Positions 39,727-50,997 of a stretch of 64,000 nt of DNA are shown here, one piece after another (position 1 is the stretch's first letter; the number at the start of each line of letters is the position of its first letter). This stretch comes from Tyto alba (lineage: Eukaryota; Chordata; Aves; Strigiformes; Tytonidae): positions 5,779,546-5,843,545 of the forward strand of contig NW_024881300.1 of assembly GCF_018691265.1 (NCBI RefSeq). The letters run 5' to 3'. A model generated the notes under the pieces. The model saw nothing but the letters and a program-made list of their open reading frames with translations. It did not search any database and was not told where the DNA came from. The position numbers were made by a program, and so were the translations under genes.

Positions 39727-41894
39727 TGAAACAAGGGCACATAAACAAGTATCATGCACTTCAAGGACTCTGGACATCAATAAAATGGATTTACTTCCAT
39801 TAAACTGCTCAGGAGTGGAAAGGGCAGGAGGGAGACAGATCTTGCTTCTTGCTTTCATGAATTCTTTTGAGTATGACCACACAACAACTTCCTTTTGGGC
39901 ACAATTCTCATGACAGCTCTGATAGAAAATCCAAAGCAACGCTAAGGTAAAGCAGAGTGATTCTGAGCTTCTAGTAACCTACTGCTCAAAATGTATTTTT
40001 GGTTAATATTAAACATTTGATTATTATCCAATTATTAATTCTTATTCCTGAACTTGGTAATATTTTTTACATTACAGTAGGTGTGGAGTGATATCAACAC
40101 CAGGAAGTTATATTGATATAGCCTTGAAAATTGTCTTGTATGACAGTAAAGATTCAGAGATTTTAAAATGTCATATAAATACATATAATACTGAAATACA
40201 GTAGCTGCGAGTCTCAAACAATTGCTTTCATAATATCTGTCTTACAGAGAAATACAGCCAGTTATTAACAGCAAGTTGTCCTATAGAAAGGAATACTATA
40301 TTACACTGGGTTTTATCCACCTTACTGCAGAGACAATCTCTTTCCTGCTGTCAAGATGCTTTTGCTATATGTAAATATTTAATGTTATTACCATCATTCA
40401 CTCAGTGCTCATATTGTCTGTTCAAGCATCTATTAGTGTCTGCTAGATACACTTGAGGGTAACATTTATTCATGTCTACTGCTCAGTCACATGCAGGTCC
40501 TACTTCTCAAAGATTTTTCAAAGTTCAATACTTTATTAAACTGTGCACAAAGGTCTGTATCATTTGCAAAAATGCCTAACTGTAGAGTATGCAAATCTAG
40601 GATTTTACTTGTGCAAGTATATGCACTGAATGCATTCAATAGGCTATAGCAGTTCATACAATACACCAAGACTGTACTTCTACTCAGGATTCTGTAAGCA
40701 ATTTAAATTACAGAAATAAATTTTATGTTACCAGAACTCCCAAGTAAGAAACACAGATTTTAATAGGAGAACACTGAGTGAATTTTAGTTAACATAATTC
40801 TCAGAAATCAAAATAACATCAGCTGTTGGTTTTACCCCGTTATAGTTGCACACATCACAACATTTTTGTATCTACTTGACTTCATAGTACTGTGTGTAAT
40901 AGATTTATCACATGTGTAATACAAGATTTTATCATCAATATTACCAGTTGATACACCTTCCGATAAAATACCTTCGAAATCAGATTTACAAAACACTGAA
41001 ATCAGGTTAAGACAGACAAGACAATTTGCCAGAGTCCTCAAAAGACTCCCCTAGAATTAAACAGGTCTCTTCAAAGCAGTCTCTCAGTTTCTAAGTAAGC
41101 AAGAAATCTGGATATGAAATATATAAAATGTAGCATAGTATTTCATAACCTATAGCCTAATTTCACCTGCATACAAAACATCAAATGAGAACAATACAGG
41201 AGTGACTGGGTTTTCAAGGTGCTTATGGCTGGTCCGGTTGTTCAATCTTTTAAGACTTAAACAGAAGCACCTAAGAAAGGAGAGCTTATAAAAGTCTCAT
41301 TCAATGGAACAGTAGAGAAGACTTTAACAAGAAGATATTTGAAATATAACACTGTCATAATTTTTAAGGAGAATGTTGTTGAAATAAAGGAAAAATAACT
41401 AGCTATACGGGAAGTAGGACAGTCTCTGCAATGGTCTGAAACAAGTTGTTCAGTTTAGACAGAAGGGAATTTGTTTTAATAAGGCAGTAAGCATCACAAA
41501 CAGACCATCCTAGAAAGTGCAAGACAGCACAATTATTCCTTCTATCCCTGTGGACCATCACCCTTTATGAACATATGACAAGATCCAGCTATTCATCAAT
41601 GAGGTTAGTAGGAAATGAAAACGTTGAATTCAAAAGATCTGCCTTTCAGTTAACATCCTTAATGTAAATTAGGGTTAAATGTGAATAAAATTAATATTTA
41701 ATCACTTGAAAAACTTCCATTCCTTTCTTCTCTTTAAACACTAAAACTTAATTATAAAATAATGTAAAACAAGTGTAAATTTAAAAGAATCATTTTGAAG
41801 ATTTGCATTAATAGTTCAAGACCTATTGACACTGAAGAAAAGAAGGGGAATCCCAACATTATGTTGCTTTAAAGTAATGTGTGATTCTATTCCT

Positions 41895-42060
41895 TGCCAA
41901 CAGACAGCAGGAGCCCAAAGACACGGGGGAGTGCTGCAGTAGGGAAGAAGGGAGCCAGCAGCGTGGAATGGCACTGCAGGACTGCACAGCAAGGCTGCCC
42001 TTGGCTAGAAAGGCAGCCATGGACGGCTGCGGGAGTGGGAGAAGAAACCTGATGTTCAAA
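41895..42060. other. GC-richer patch, unclassified
   Basis: Sequence from about CAGCAGGAGCCCAAAGAC to GGGAGTGGGAGAAGAAACC is markedly richer in G on the plus strand than its neighbours. Open frames on both strands cover it, with no recognisable protein. It may be a degraded mobile element fragment or unique intronic sequence. Confidence 0.3.
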
Positions 42061-42828
42061 CTGCTACCAGAAGGTCTCGATATATTGCTTCACGTATCAG
42101 CATGACATAAGAAACTCATGTCATATAGGGGCACAATCCAATACTTAATTAAGATGCAGCATTATACACAGAAAGTAGTGCAAAAACAGGAAGAAGAAAA
42201 AAAAAAAAAATCTGACATCAGCACAAAACCTCTCCAAGATCTTGTACCTCTTACGTAATCTAAACTGCTGCCCTCTCAAACTTTTGTTATGAAGTCCCAC
42301 ACAAAGTGAATTCTCTACGTTAACTATCATTTACCATGCTGTCACAAGGGAAAGGTAACAAATATTCTCTATTCTAACACAGAACTTTTTACATGTTAAA
42401 AATCAACATATAAAAGCTCAGATTTTGATAATTTGTATCTCCATGAAAGTCAATATGGCTGTAAATAACTGAAGGGGCTTACTCCACCATTATTCTCTAT
42501 ACAATCTTTGAGCAAAACCTAGGTTAGAAATTGTTTCCACAAACAGTAATGAAATTCAAAAGCTCTAAAGTGTTTCCCATTCCCTTCTGGAATGTAACTG
42601 AAGCAATTTGTCACTTGCAAATAACATACACGAATGAAAGACAAGAGTGAGCTTTCATGGGAAGCAGCAGTCACACAGGGAATGCATTTGAATGCTGAAA
42701 ATCCAAACCCAAGAACTTCTTTTGAACGAGTTTTTGACTACTCCAAGTTGAACTCTTTACCTTCCTCTCTTACACCATAAAACTTCTCCCTGCACCTGCT
42801 AAACTTCTTTTGACTAGAATTCTTTTGA

Positions 42829-43377
42829 AGTTATAAAGCACTTCCAAAAAATTTTGGCTTCTATGAGGAGGTGGCATGTTCTGTGAAAAATGGTCATGTA
42901 AGTGGCATAGTGAATTCTAATACTAACACTGTTCAGCAAATAAATCCAGCAGCATTGCCTGTCACTAAAGCATATCACTCTCAAAAGTTCCATTTTGCTA
43001 AAGTGAACACACCACTAAGACACCAGTGCACCATCTCACAAACTGTACTTGAACATAATGTAACTTTTCCTTCCAATGAGAAAACTCTAAACCAGTTGAG
43101 AATTATGGTTAACCTTTCCAAATACAGACAAGATCAGCTCTACTGTACAGCATATTTCTCCCTTGAACAAGCACAGGTGGTTATTTCATTTTTGCCCTGC
43201 TCAAGTCAAAGACAAACTATAGACATATATAAAGTTGTTTTTAGGCAGTGGCATCAAAATAAGAAAGAGGAAATTGATTATCTGCAAAATGTTTTTTTCA
43301 GCACAAAGAATCCAACACTCCACCAAAATTATAAAGGTTTATTAGACTTGACCATCACAATGCCAGTATTCTGTTAA
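42829..43377 (+). other. Unexplained long open reading frame in FTO intron 1
   Basis: The plus-strand frame is open for about 183 codons, between a TGA at 42826-42828 and the TAA ending at 43377. It is one of the longest open frames in the window after FTO exon 3 and lies in AT-rich DNA where stops should be frequent. The translation is not low-complexity: it uses Ala, Val, His, Gln and Cys freely, with stretches such as CTAYFSLEQAQVVISFLPC. No known domain was recognised. There is no early ATG. The first in-frame Met comes around the LRIMVNLSKY stretch, well inside, so a standalone protein starting at the 5' end is unlikely. A consensus donor GTAAGT occurs at 42898-42903 and a weak acceptor-like AG at 42829-42830. 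It may be a decayed retrocopy, an exon of an antisense transcript, or chance. Confidence 0.25.
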
Positions 43378-44581
43378 ATCTCTTTTTCTGTTATTTCACT
43401 CCTGCTAATTGAACTTTACTAATGCCTAGTAAAAGAAAGTGGTCTTATTTCCTGTCACATAATAGATTTCTTGCCCATTTCTGCAATCACTTTGTCTACA
43501 TGGACTTTGTTGACTGTACTCTACCACACAACATTTTAAAAACTGAATCCCAATCAGGGCTACCCTCATTAAAAATATGACCTTTCATCTTCTATGAATC
43601 ACTGCTAACATACATTACATTTTGTTGTAGCCCAAAGGTGATAGAGATGAGAGTAGGATAAACAAGGTATAATACAAAAGCCAGTTGGGTCAGCCTTTCA
43701 TTACAGTCCTTTCAAAAGCTATTAATCTCGCTTGTAGTCAGTAGGCTGAAAATAATTACTTCTTCTAACCTATGTTGTACTCAAAAGTAGCAATAAGGAC
43801 AGGTCATGCAAGACGCAAATAATTCTTGGTCCTCATAGAACCACTTCAAATGGCCATCATGGCATGTTACTTCAAAGCTCACTGACAGGAGGAATCTCAA
43901 CAGTATCAATTGTACACTATGCTACGTCATATCAGCTGCATTTGGCCATAATATACCACAAAGAATGAATAAGAATTAATCATGGTAAATTAAAAGCAAC
44001 AATAAAATAGTTCTTTAGGTTTTAAAATGTGAACAGAAAATGGTATTCATCAAGTTCAGCTTAATCGATCTTTCAAATCAGGGCCCACATTTAAACCAAT
44101 ATAAGAAGAATACAACCTTACTTATCTTCTGTCTAGTTAGTGTCTTGGTTGCCTTCTGATTTACAAGGATTAACACTGACCTTTACCACATTAAAAGAAA
44201 AAAAAAATTCTCATGTTGGTAGGGAGCATGAGGATCCTGGCAATCACACACTACTAGACAGCAGCTCAGTAAAAAAATTAGATTTGATAACTCAATAACA
44301 GTTTTAAATACTGTCTGGAGAATAGTTACTCCAAAATTACACATTAAGAAAAGCTTGCTGACAATGACCAGTCTACTAATAAATTTGTGATGAACTGGAT
44401 ACACAAAAAGTAGTATTTCACCAAATAAAATGTTTGTTTATAAAATATTTTACTGAGCATAAGTCATGTGCAGGTGGTTCTAGAATAAAGTGAATTTAAA
44501 TACTGCCTGAGAGTTCTGCCAGCTAACAGCAACCTAGTGCTTATTCATCTGAACTGAATAGCTAAGTGATAAAAAGGAGGG

Positions 44582-44602
44582 AAAAAAAAAAAAAAAAAAA
44601 AA
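44582..44602 (+). repeat. Poly(A) run, 21 bp
   Basis: An A run in intron 1 follows AAGGAGGG and is followed by CAACACC. Confidence 0.95.
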
Positions 44603-46419
44603 CAACACCAAAATTTTGGGTTGTGCAACACAAACAAAAATTCTATGCCACATTTAATCACACCAGCATTTTACACATAACTGGGAGAGACCATGTGCAG
44701 AGTATATAGAACAACAGAGATTCATATCTCACTTAGGGCCTCTACAGCTTTTTTTGGGGAGAGGGGTGTCATTGCTACTATTATTATACTACCCAACAGA
44801 ATATGCTGTAAGAACCGACCTCAAGTCAAAAGAACTTTTTATTCAATCTCCAGTGATAATTTCCTAATTTTGCTTTGAATATGACTAAATCAATCTGTTT
44901 TCATAAGGCTTACTTCTCCAGTACTCTCTCTTCCTCTAAGATTGTTTCAAGACTTAAAAAACATCAAGAAACTATCACATTAATAATTTCAGTCAAATAT
45001 TCATTTTGTTCCTGAACTAGGATATAAACAAAAAGTCTGTTTTAAAATAATGACACATGCAGATGTAAGTAGAAGTGATAACATCTGGTTAAATTTGGAT
45101 CCAACCAAAGGGAATACAATGCCAGCGGCTTCAGCACAGCTATGTCACCCCACATCAGATCTACCTTTAATGATCAAGAAAAAATCAAGATGATGAAAGA
45201 AAGTAGGGTTCAGTCCCTAGCTATACAACTATCAAACAGGTCAGGAATCTGCCCAAGGACAAAAGTAGACATGCAAAAAAAAAAAAAAAGGCAGATAACT
45301 ACAAAACAATTAGTAACTAACGTTTAAGAAAACAAAAGTAATTCTGAAAGAGATTAATGTAACTACAAGCATTTTAGACATCTAGCCTCACTCAAGCAGT
45401 GTGAAAAGACCCACAGAAAGGTTCAGTGCTTTGGAAATCTCCCCCTTCCCCCTTCCAAATAAAAGTAGGCATTCCTATATTTCAAAGAACTAGGCACAAT
45501 CCCAGGTACAAGCCAGTCCTTATGAAATACAATGACATATTTTAGTAGTAGGCAACAATGATTTTGTCTACCTGCATCTTTCTTTTGGTACTTCATGGCC
45601 AATTACAGTAAAAGTTGCTCAACAGGATGCATACATAAGAAAATTCCTGTCACAGAGCAGATGCAAATTTAATTATTTTAAGTTAAACCTTCCATCTTGT
45701 CTAGAGGTCCTTCAAAAATGCAACTGTAAACAAGCACTACATTGCAATCAGGTGTCAAAGGCTTATTTGATCTCTTACAAAATATGTCACAAATCACTGG
45801 CAGAAAGTGGGTCGAGAGGGAGAACAAAGGAAAAAACTGTCAATGGACTAGGTAGCTCATGTGAGCGTGCCTATTAGTGTGCTGGATCTTTCTGCTCCTG
45901 TCTAATGCTGTCCATATAAAACCTTCTTAGTCTGACAGTGTTCTGTTATCCTGCATTTGATGTAATTTTTCTGTAGTAAGCAAAAAAAAAAAAATTAAAA
46001 AAAATCTGTGAAAAGAACCGATAGAGCAACCAGAGAAAATCTTGAAGATACCAAATTATTCTGCTAAAATATCAGTTTTGTGCTATTCTTCATTTGTTAT
46101 ATTACATAACTTCTAAAAAGCTATACATTTTGAAAAGAATCCCATAAAAGCTGGAAGTAAATTAACTTTACTTTGTAATAGAATTACAGATGGCCCCAAA
46201 CAAATAACAGATAACATGTTCTCTTAAGAAAGAAAATTACAATATTGTACAACTGGCTGGAAGCAAAGCACGTGCATATGACGTGCACATTTTACCTTTC
46301 ACTGAAGCATCAGGTATTTGGGGACTAGAGGCAAAATACCAGACAGCTCTCCGCAGCCTTTAATTAATTTTAAAAAATCATTAAAAGTTCAAGACAGAAT
46401 ATACCAAACATCTCTTGGA

Positions 46420-46760
46420 GTTCTTTTGAGATCTGTGGAGTTGTGGTTGTGCAACTGCCCCCTCTCTTGGGCCGCTCGGGACTTGGTGCCATCTTCCCCA
46501 CCCTGGGCCACACACCGACCCACGATGGGCTGGGAAAGGCAGCGGACCAGAGCGCTGGGGCACCCGGCTCCTGTCCCCTCCCCTCCCTTCCTGCTTGCGA
46601 ACAGGAATGACAATCCCTCACCTCCTGGCAGCCCAGCACATCTGCACTTGGGTCGTGGCCCAAAGTGGGTGACAGAAGAACTTCAAGATCTAGCCAGTTC
46701 TGGGCCTGCACAACTGGTGGAAAGTACCAGAACATTCCATCATCCAAGCTGGGCTGAAAT
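46420..46760. other. GC-rich patch of unknown origin with open frames on both strands
   Basis: This segment is clearly richer in G and C than the surrounding intron and contains roughly nine CpGs. Both strands carry open frames (plus 46318-46815, minus 46370-46747), but their translations are rich in Pro, Ser and Gly and show no domain, as expected from GC content alone. C-runs at 46563-46587 could form a G-quadruplex on the gene strand. It might be an old retroelement insertion or a regulatory element. FTO exon 1 is not encoded here. Confidence 0.4.
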
Positions 46761-47279
46761 GGAAAAGTACCTGACGGAAGTCAATTACCTCAGAGCCTAT
46801 ATACAGCGATCCTAAGTCAGCCCCTTTGGGCTCTCCTGGATGGCAGCAGGCTGTGACCAGCATCTCCCCTGAGCTGGGATGCCCCTCTGGCATACGCTGC
46901 TCTAGGCTTAAAGACCATCTGCTGACAAAGCCCATGAAAGGCCAGGGTGAAGTCAGACACCTTGAGGCTCAATTATCACCCATTGAGGAACGCTGATGCA
47001 CTGTGAGTATTTGCTCTTAACTCCAGAAGAGGGAAATTTTAACTGTAGGCTAACCTCCTCCGTCCACCTCTCTGCCTATCTATGTGGTTGAACATGCACA
47101 TTTGCCTTCACAAGTGCAGGTATCTGCATATTTCACTGGATCAAAATATTTCTGTTTGCGTGTACGTTTTGTGTTTATACATATGTAGGTATATACTTTG
47201 ATTTAGGGTATCTTGTAGTAAATTAGTGTGAATCTTGTCATTCTCAAAACCGTAATTAAGTCGCTGTTTTAATTATAAC

Positions 47280-47440
47280 ATACTCTACCAAATCCCCTTG
47301 TTAATCTTCAAATTGGTCATTTCTTACATGCTGCTAAAATTCAACCTTTTGATCCACCTCACACCATTAATAAACCTTAAATTGCTACTAAATCATAACC
47401 ATTGCAAGTATTTCGTCCACAACGGGATTTAAACAATAGA
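47280..47440 (+). other. Possible LTR-like or processed 3' end
   Basis: ACACCATTAATAAACC (an AATAAA signal near 47370) is followed by about 60 bases ending in TTTCGTCCACAACGGG, a layout like the R-U5 part of an LTR. It lies some 600 bp downstream of the GC-rich patch at 46.4 kb, and the two may belong to one degraded element. No matching start, target duplication or retroviral coding was found, so this is tentative. Confidence 0.2.
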
Positions 47441-49046
47441 TGAATTGTGCAACTTCAGCAACAAAGACTAACTGCTCTGCATAGCACAGCTTGTCTGTTA
47501 TGAAGTACACATTCAGGGGACAAGGGGAACTAACCTGAAGTACACTGTGCTATGGTAGCCAAGACAACTGCAGCCAAGGTGATAGCTATAGGTATGGCTT
47601 TTACAAGATCTCCCAGAAACAATAGGCAGTCAGGCTAGCTTTAGGGCACACAAGCCCTTCTTCAGCCTTGTCTAACTTTTATAACCTTACAAGCTGGTCT
47701 AATATGTATTACCCCGACCTATCAAACTTGTCTTAACACAGCAAGGAAAATATCAGAACTGCTATTCTTACATTACGTACTTAAATACCTTAAATATCAC
47801 CATCAGAAACTTGGACTTCATTTTCTCTGACTCAAACAGCATCACTTCTACATAAGATTATTTGGAGATTTTCTGTTTAAGTGTCTACCTATCCTGAAAA
47901 GAATAACTCAAGAAAATCTTAATTGTGGTCATTAATTATGGTCCTTCTATGTACTGAATTAATATTCCAATGAATTTAAATGAATCCAAAACATATCCTC
48001 ATTACCTATAATACAATGACTTGTTCAAAGCCAGTATCGTAAAGAATCAACCTAATGAGGCCCTACTTGATCAGACAAAACAGGCTAAGGCAGTTTCTCG
48101 TTTATATAATCAGAATTACCCAAACACCAAACACTAGAAAAGGAGAAAAAAATAAATAATTTTCCTCTTAGGCTTACAAAACCAAGCCTTTCTATGTTGA
48201 TCTAGAGCCAAAAGAGCAGATAAAGAAGACTAAGGAAGCTGACTGCCCAGAAGTCATTTCCACTTAGCCAAAATTTAGTTAATGCCCACCTTCTGATGCA
48301 ACAGATTCATCAGAAGCAAAAGCAACTTGTGCTTCAATAATGCTGAAATATTTTTTACTGTTAGAAAACAAAACAAAAGGCTAACCAAAGGCTGGAGACA
48401 AAAGGACAAATCCTGTATGTAAATAAACAGGAGGAGTCCCAAAGCTGCTTATTTACCATCTTCCTCTACTAAGAGTGGCAACTAGATAATCCAAGCATAA
48501 AACAGAATTTTACAATCTGACGACATATTTGCCTACTGAAATCTTCAATTGCTGCTTTAGAGGGGCAGTCCAGTCTCTATCTCATCTCGAAGAACACAGT
48601 CCTTATACCATGAATTAGCAGTGGGGAAAAAAAGCAATTAGAGTTAACACAACAACTGCAAAAAAGAATCAGCACTGCTGTGCAAGCTCCTCAAATCTGT
48701 ACATGTATGAAGTGAAAAATAAGACAAAAGCAAGCAACTGTCAAAAGTCCTACACTGAGAAGGGACAGTACATTCCACAAGGCCTCACTTTGCTTCCTAC
48801 ACAGGCTGCTATTTTTCCTGTATAAATAGAGCTGTATGTCACATTTACCAAACCGGTATATTTAGTTTAGCTATGTTTAATCTAAGATATGCATCTCATG
48901 TACACTGTATTGCTACAGGGCAAAGAAACCAAACTGCTAAAGTTTTGACACCTAGTTCCCTTTATTAGCAGAATATAACCCTTTAAAAAAGAACTTGAAC
49001 AGCTGATATACTCACTTTTAAAAAGGAAATATTCATCTTGATTCAC

Positions 49047-49130
49047 AAAAAAAAAAATAACCAAACCCCCCCCCAAAAAAAAAACAAAAAATGAAACCCA
49101 ACAAACAAAAGCAAAACAAAAAAAACAGTT
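49047..49130 (+). repeat. A-rich/C-run low-complexity tract
   Basis: Successive A runs are broken by a nine-C run and then by AAAC units. It lies in intron 1, and part of it is read as a meaningless open frame on the minus strand. Confidence 0.9.
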
Positions 49131-50334
49131 TATTCATATATTAGATAGCAGAGTAGCTGCAATCACTTTGCTTAGAACTGACTTTTTTAAATCCACCAGA
49201 TGACTTCAACACCGCACTTACCAACAAAAATGCACTAGATCTATTTATCTCATTCCAATAAAATTTAAATAGTGCAGCACATTATTCATCTATCCATATT
49301 ATAAACTGTTGTGTACATTAAGTGGATAATATTATTAACAGTAATGTTTCTGTAGGCTATTCATAAAATAAATGGTGGAGAAAATAATTCCATCTATTAC
49401 ACATGGAGCTCAATAACAGCTGTAAATGAGAAAATTGCAACAGACATACTGAGTAATAATCAGAACTAAAACGACAACTGTAACAATATATCCACTGTGT
49501 AAATGCTCTGATTATAGAAACACAGACTGATCTGTAATTTTTCATCACTGATAAACATTGGTAACCAGCCAGAATTCAGATTATACTTTATCCAGTTACT
49601 GTCTAAAACACAGCTGGAAAACCTACTTGATTTATTAACTTAATGAGATAGATACAATAAATATTTTGTATACTATGATACAGAAATATGTGCAGCATGA
49701 CATCAAATCACTATACCTGCCTAAAAACTACAGTTAGCGAAATGTACTATACCTTCCCATGTATGTAGCTACAAATGTGACATACACAGTTTTGCCAGCA
49801 TAATGTCATAAAGCTATACTGGCTTGTCAGTAGAAGTTCTCTTAAGGCTTCTTGTTAACATTTACAGGCACCACGTGATCCCAGTTTAGAGCCTGCTCAT
49901 GTCAGAAAGAGACTGCGGTAATTTTCTAGTTTGAGAGCTCTGGTGGTCTTAGTTAAAAATCTTCTAATTTTTCTAGTATCTTAACATTTTTACTACTGTG
50001 CATGTAATAACGCCTAGAAATTATCTGGAGAAGCACAGAACACTATATGGCATACTACGAACACAACTGAGTACACTATAAGATTGGCCAAGAAAAGTCT
50101 GGCTCATTTCTAAGAATGATGATAATAAAAACCCTAATATTTGGGATATGAGGCACTAAGTCATCTGATACAAAACTGCTGCAGTCAAAACACCAGGCAT
50201 GATTTTCTATAAACAGTGCTAATTTATTAACAGGAAAAGACTCTGTGGCAAACGCTACGGACTATTATAGAAAGGCTTCTTAGGAAAATGCCATCCATCT
50301 TGCATTTTCTGTCTCTTTACCAGGAATCACACAA

Positions 50335-50520
50335 ACTTGCCAGCGAGGGATGAAAGAGGCCGAGGTGTGGTCCAGGTTCCCGGCACTGACCAGATGGGGA
50401 AGATGCTGCAGTTGGCACAGAGCCCAAGGAGAAAGCGATCTGTGGGGACTGTGGGAGAAGCAAACAGATCTGACAGCACGACAAGAGCTCTCTCCCAGAC
50501 ATCATCCATGGGGATCCTTC
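50335..50520. other. GC-richer patch, unclassified
   Basis: A purine-rich, GC-richer stretch runs from near TTGCCAGCGAGGGATG to CATCATCCATGGGGATCC. Overlapping open frames on both strands have no recognised similarity. Its abrupt contrast with flanking AT-rich DNA suggests an inserted fragment, but no element boundary was found. Confidence 0.3.
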
Positions 50521-50930
50521 ATTCCCCTTTGCTTATATTGTCACTGCATATGCACAGGATGGCTGAATATATTATGCATGGGAATTAATCATGCCACTGG
50601 CACTGTCAAGAAGTCACTGAGATTTTATTATGCATGCAAAAGTTCTGCCATTTTGCACACGCAGATGAAATTTTGAATTCTTACACAAAGAATTCCGAAA
50701 CTAAATTAGAAAGGAGAGAAGATTAGGCCCAGGGTCACAAGAGTCAAGAAGATTCCACATGCAAAGCAGATTTTCTGAAAATAAGTGAGGAGGTCCTGAA
50801 CATTCTCTCCTCTGACACAGGAGTTCACACTTTTTCAGCCGGGTAGCTCTCTGAAGGACTCAAGGGCCAAGTCCCAGCAGGTATTTATGCATGAGCAGGC
50901 TGCATGTTCTCCCCAGCTGTTTTTTTGGAT

Positions 50931-50997
50931 TTTTTTTTTTTTTTTAATTGTAGCTATGTTAGCATTCTAGGCTTAAAAAAAACTTTTTTTTTTTTTC
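50931..50997 (+). repeat. T-rich low-complexity pair
   Basis: A 15-T run (50931-50945) is followed 29 bp later by A8-C-T14 (50975-50997). The A8/T14 pair is self-complementary and could fold. Confidence 0.85.

Noticed and set aside
46318..46815. 165-aa open frame on the plus strand, with overlapping minus-strand frames
   Set aside because: It lies in a GC-rich patch where stops are rare on both strands. The translations are Pro/Ser/Gly-rich with no domain, so I do not call a gene.
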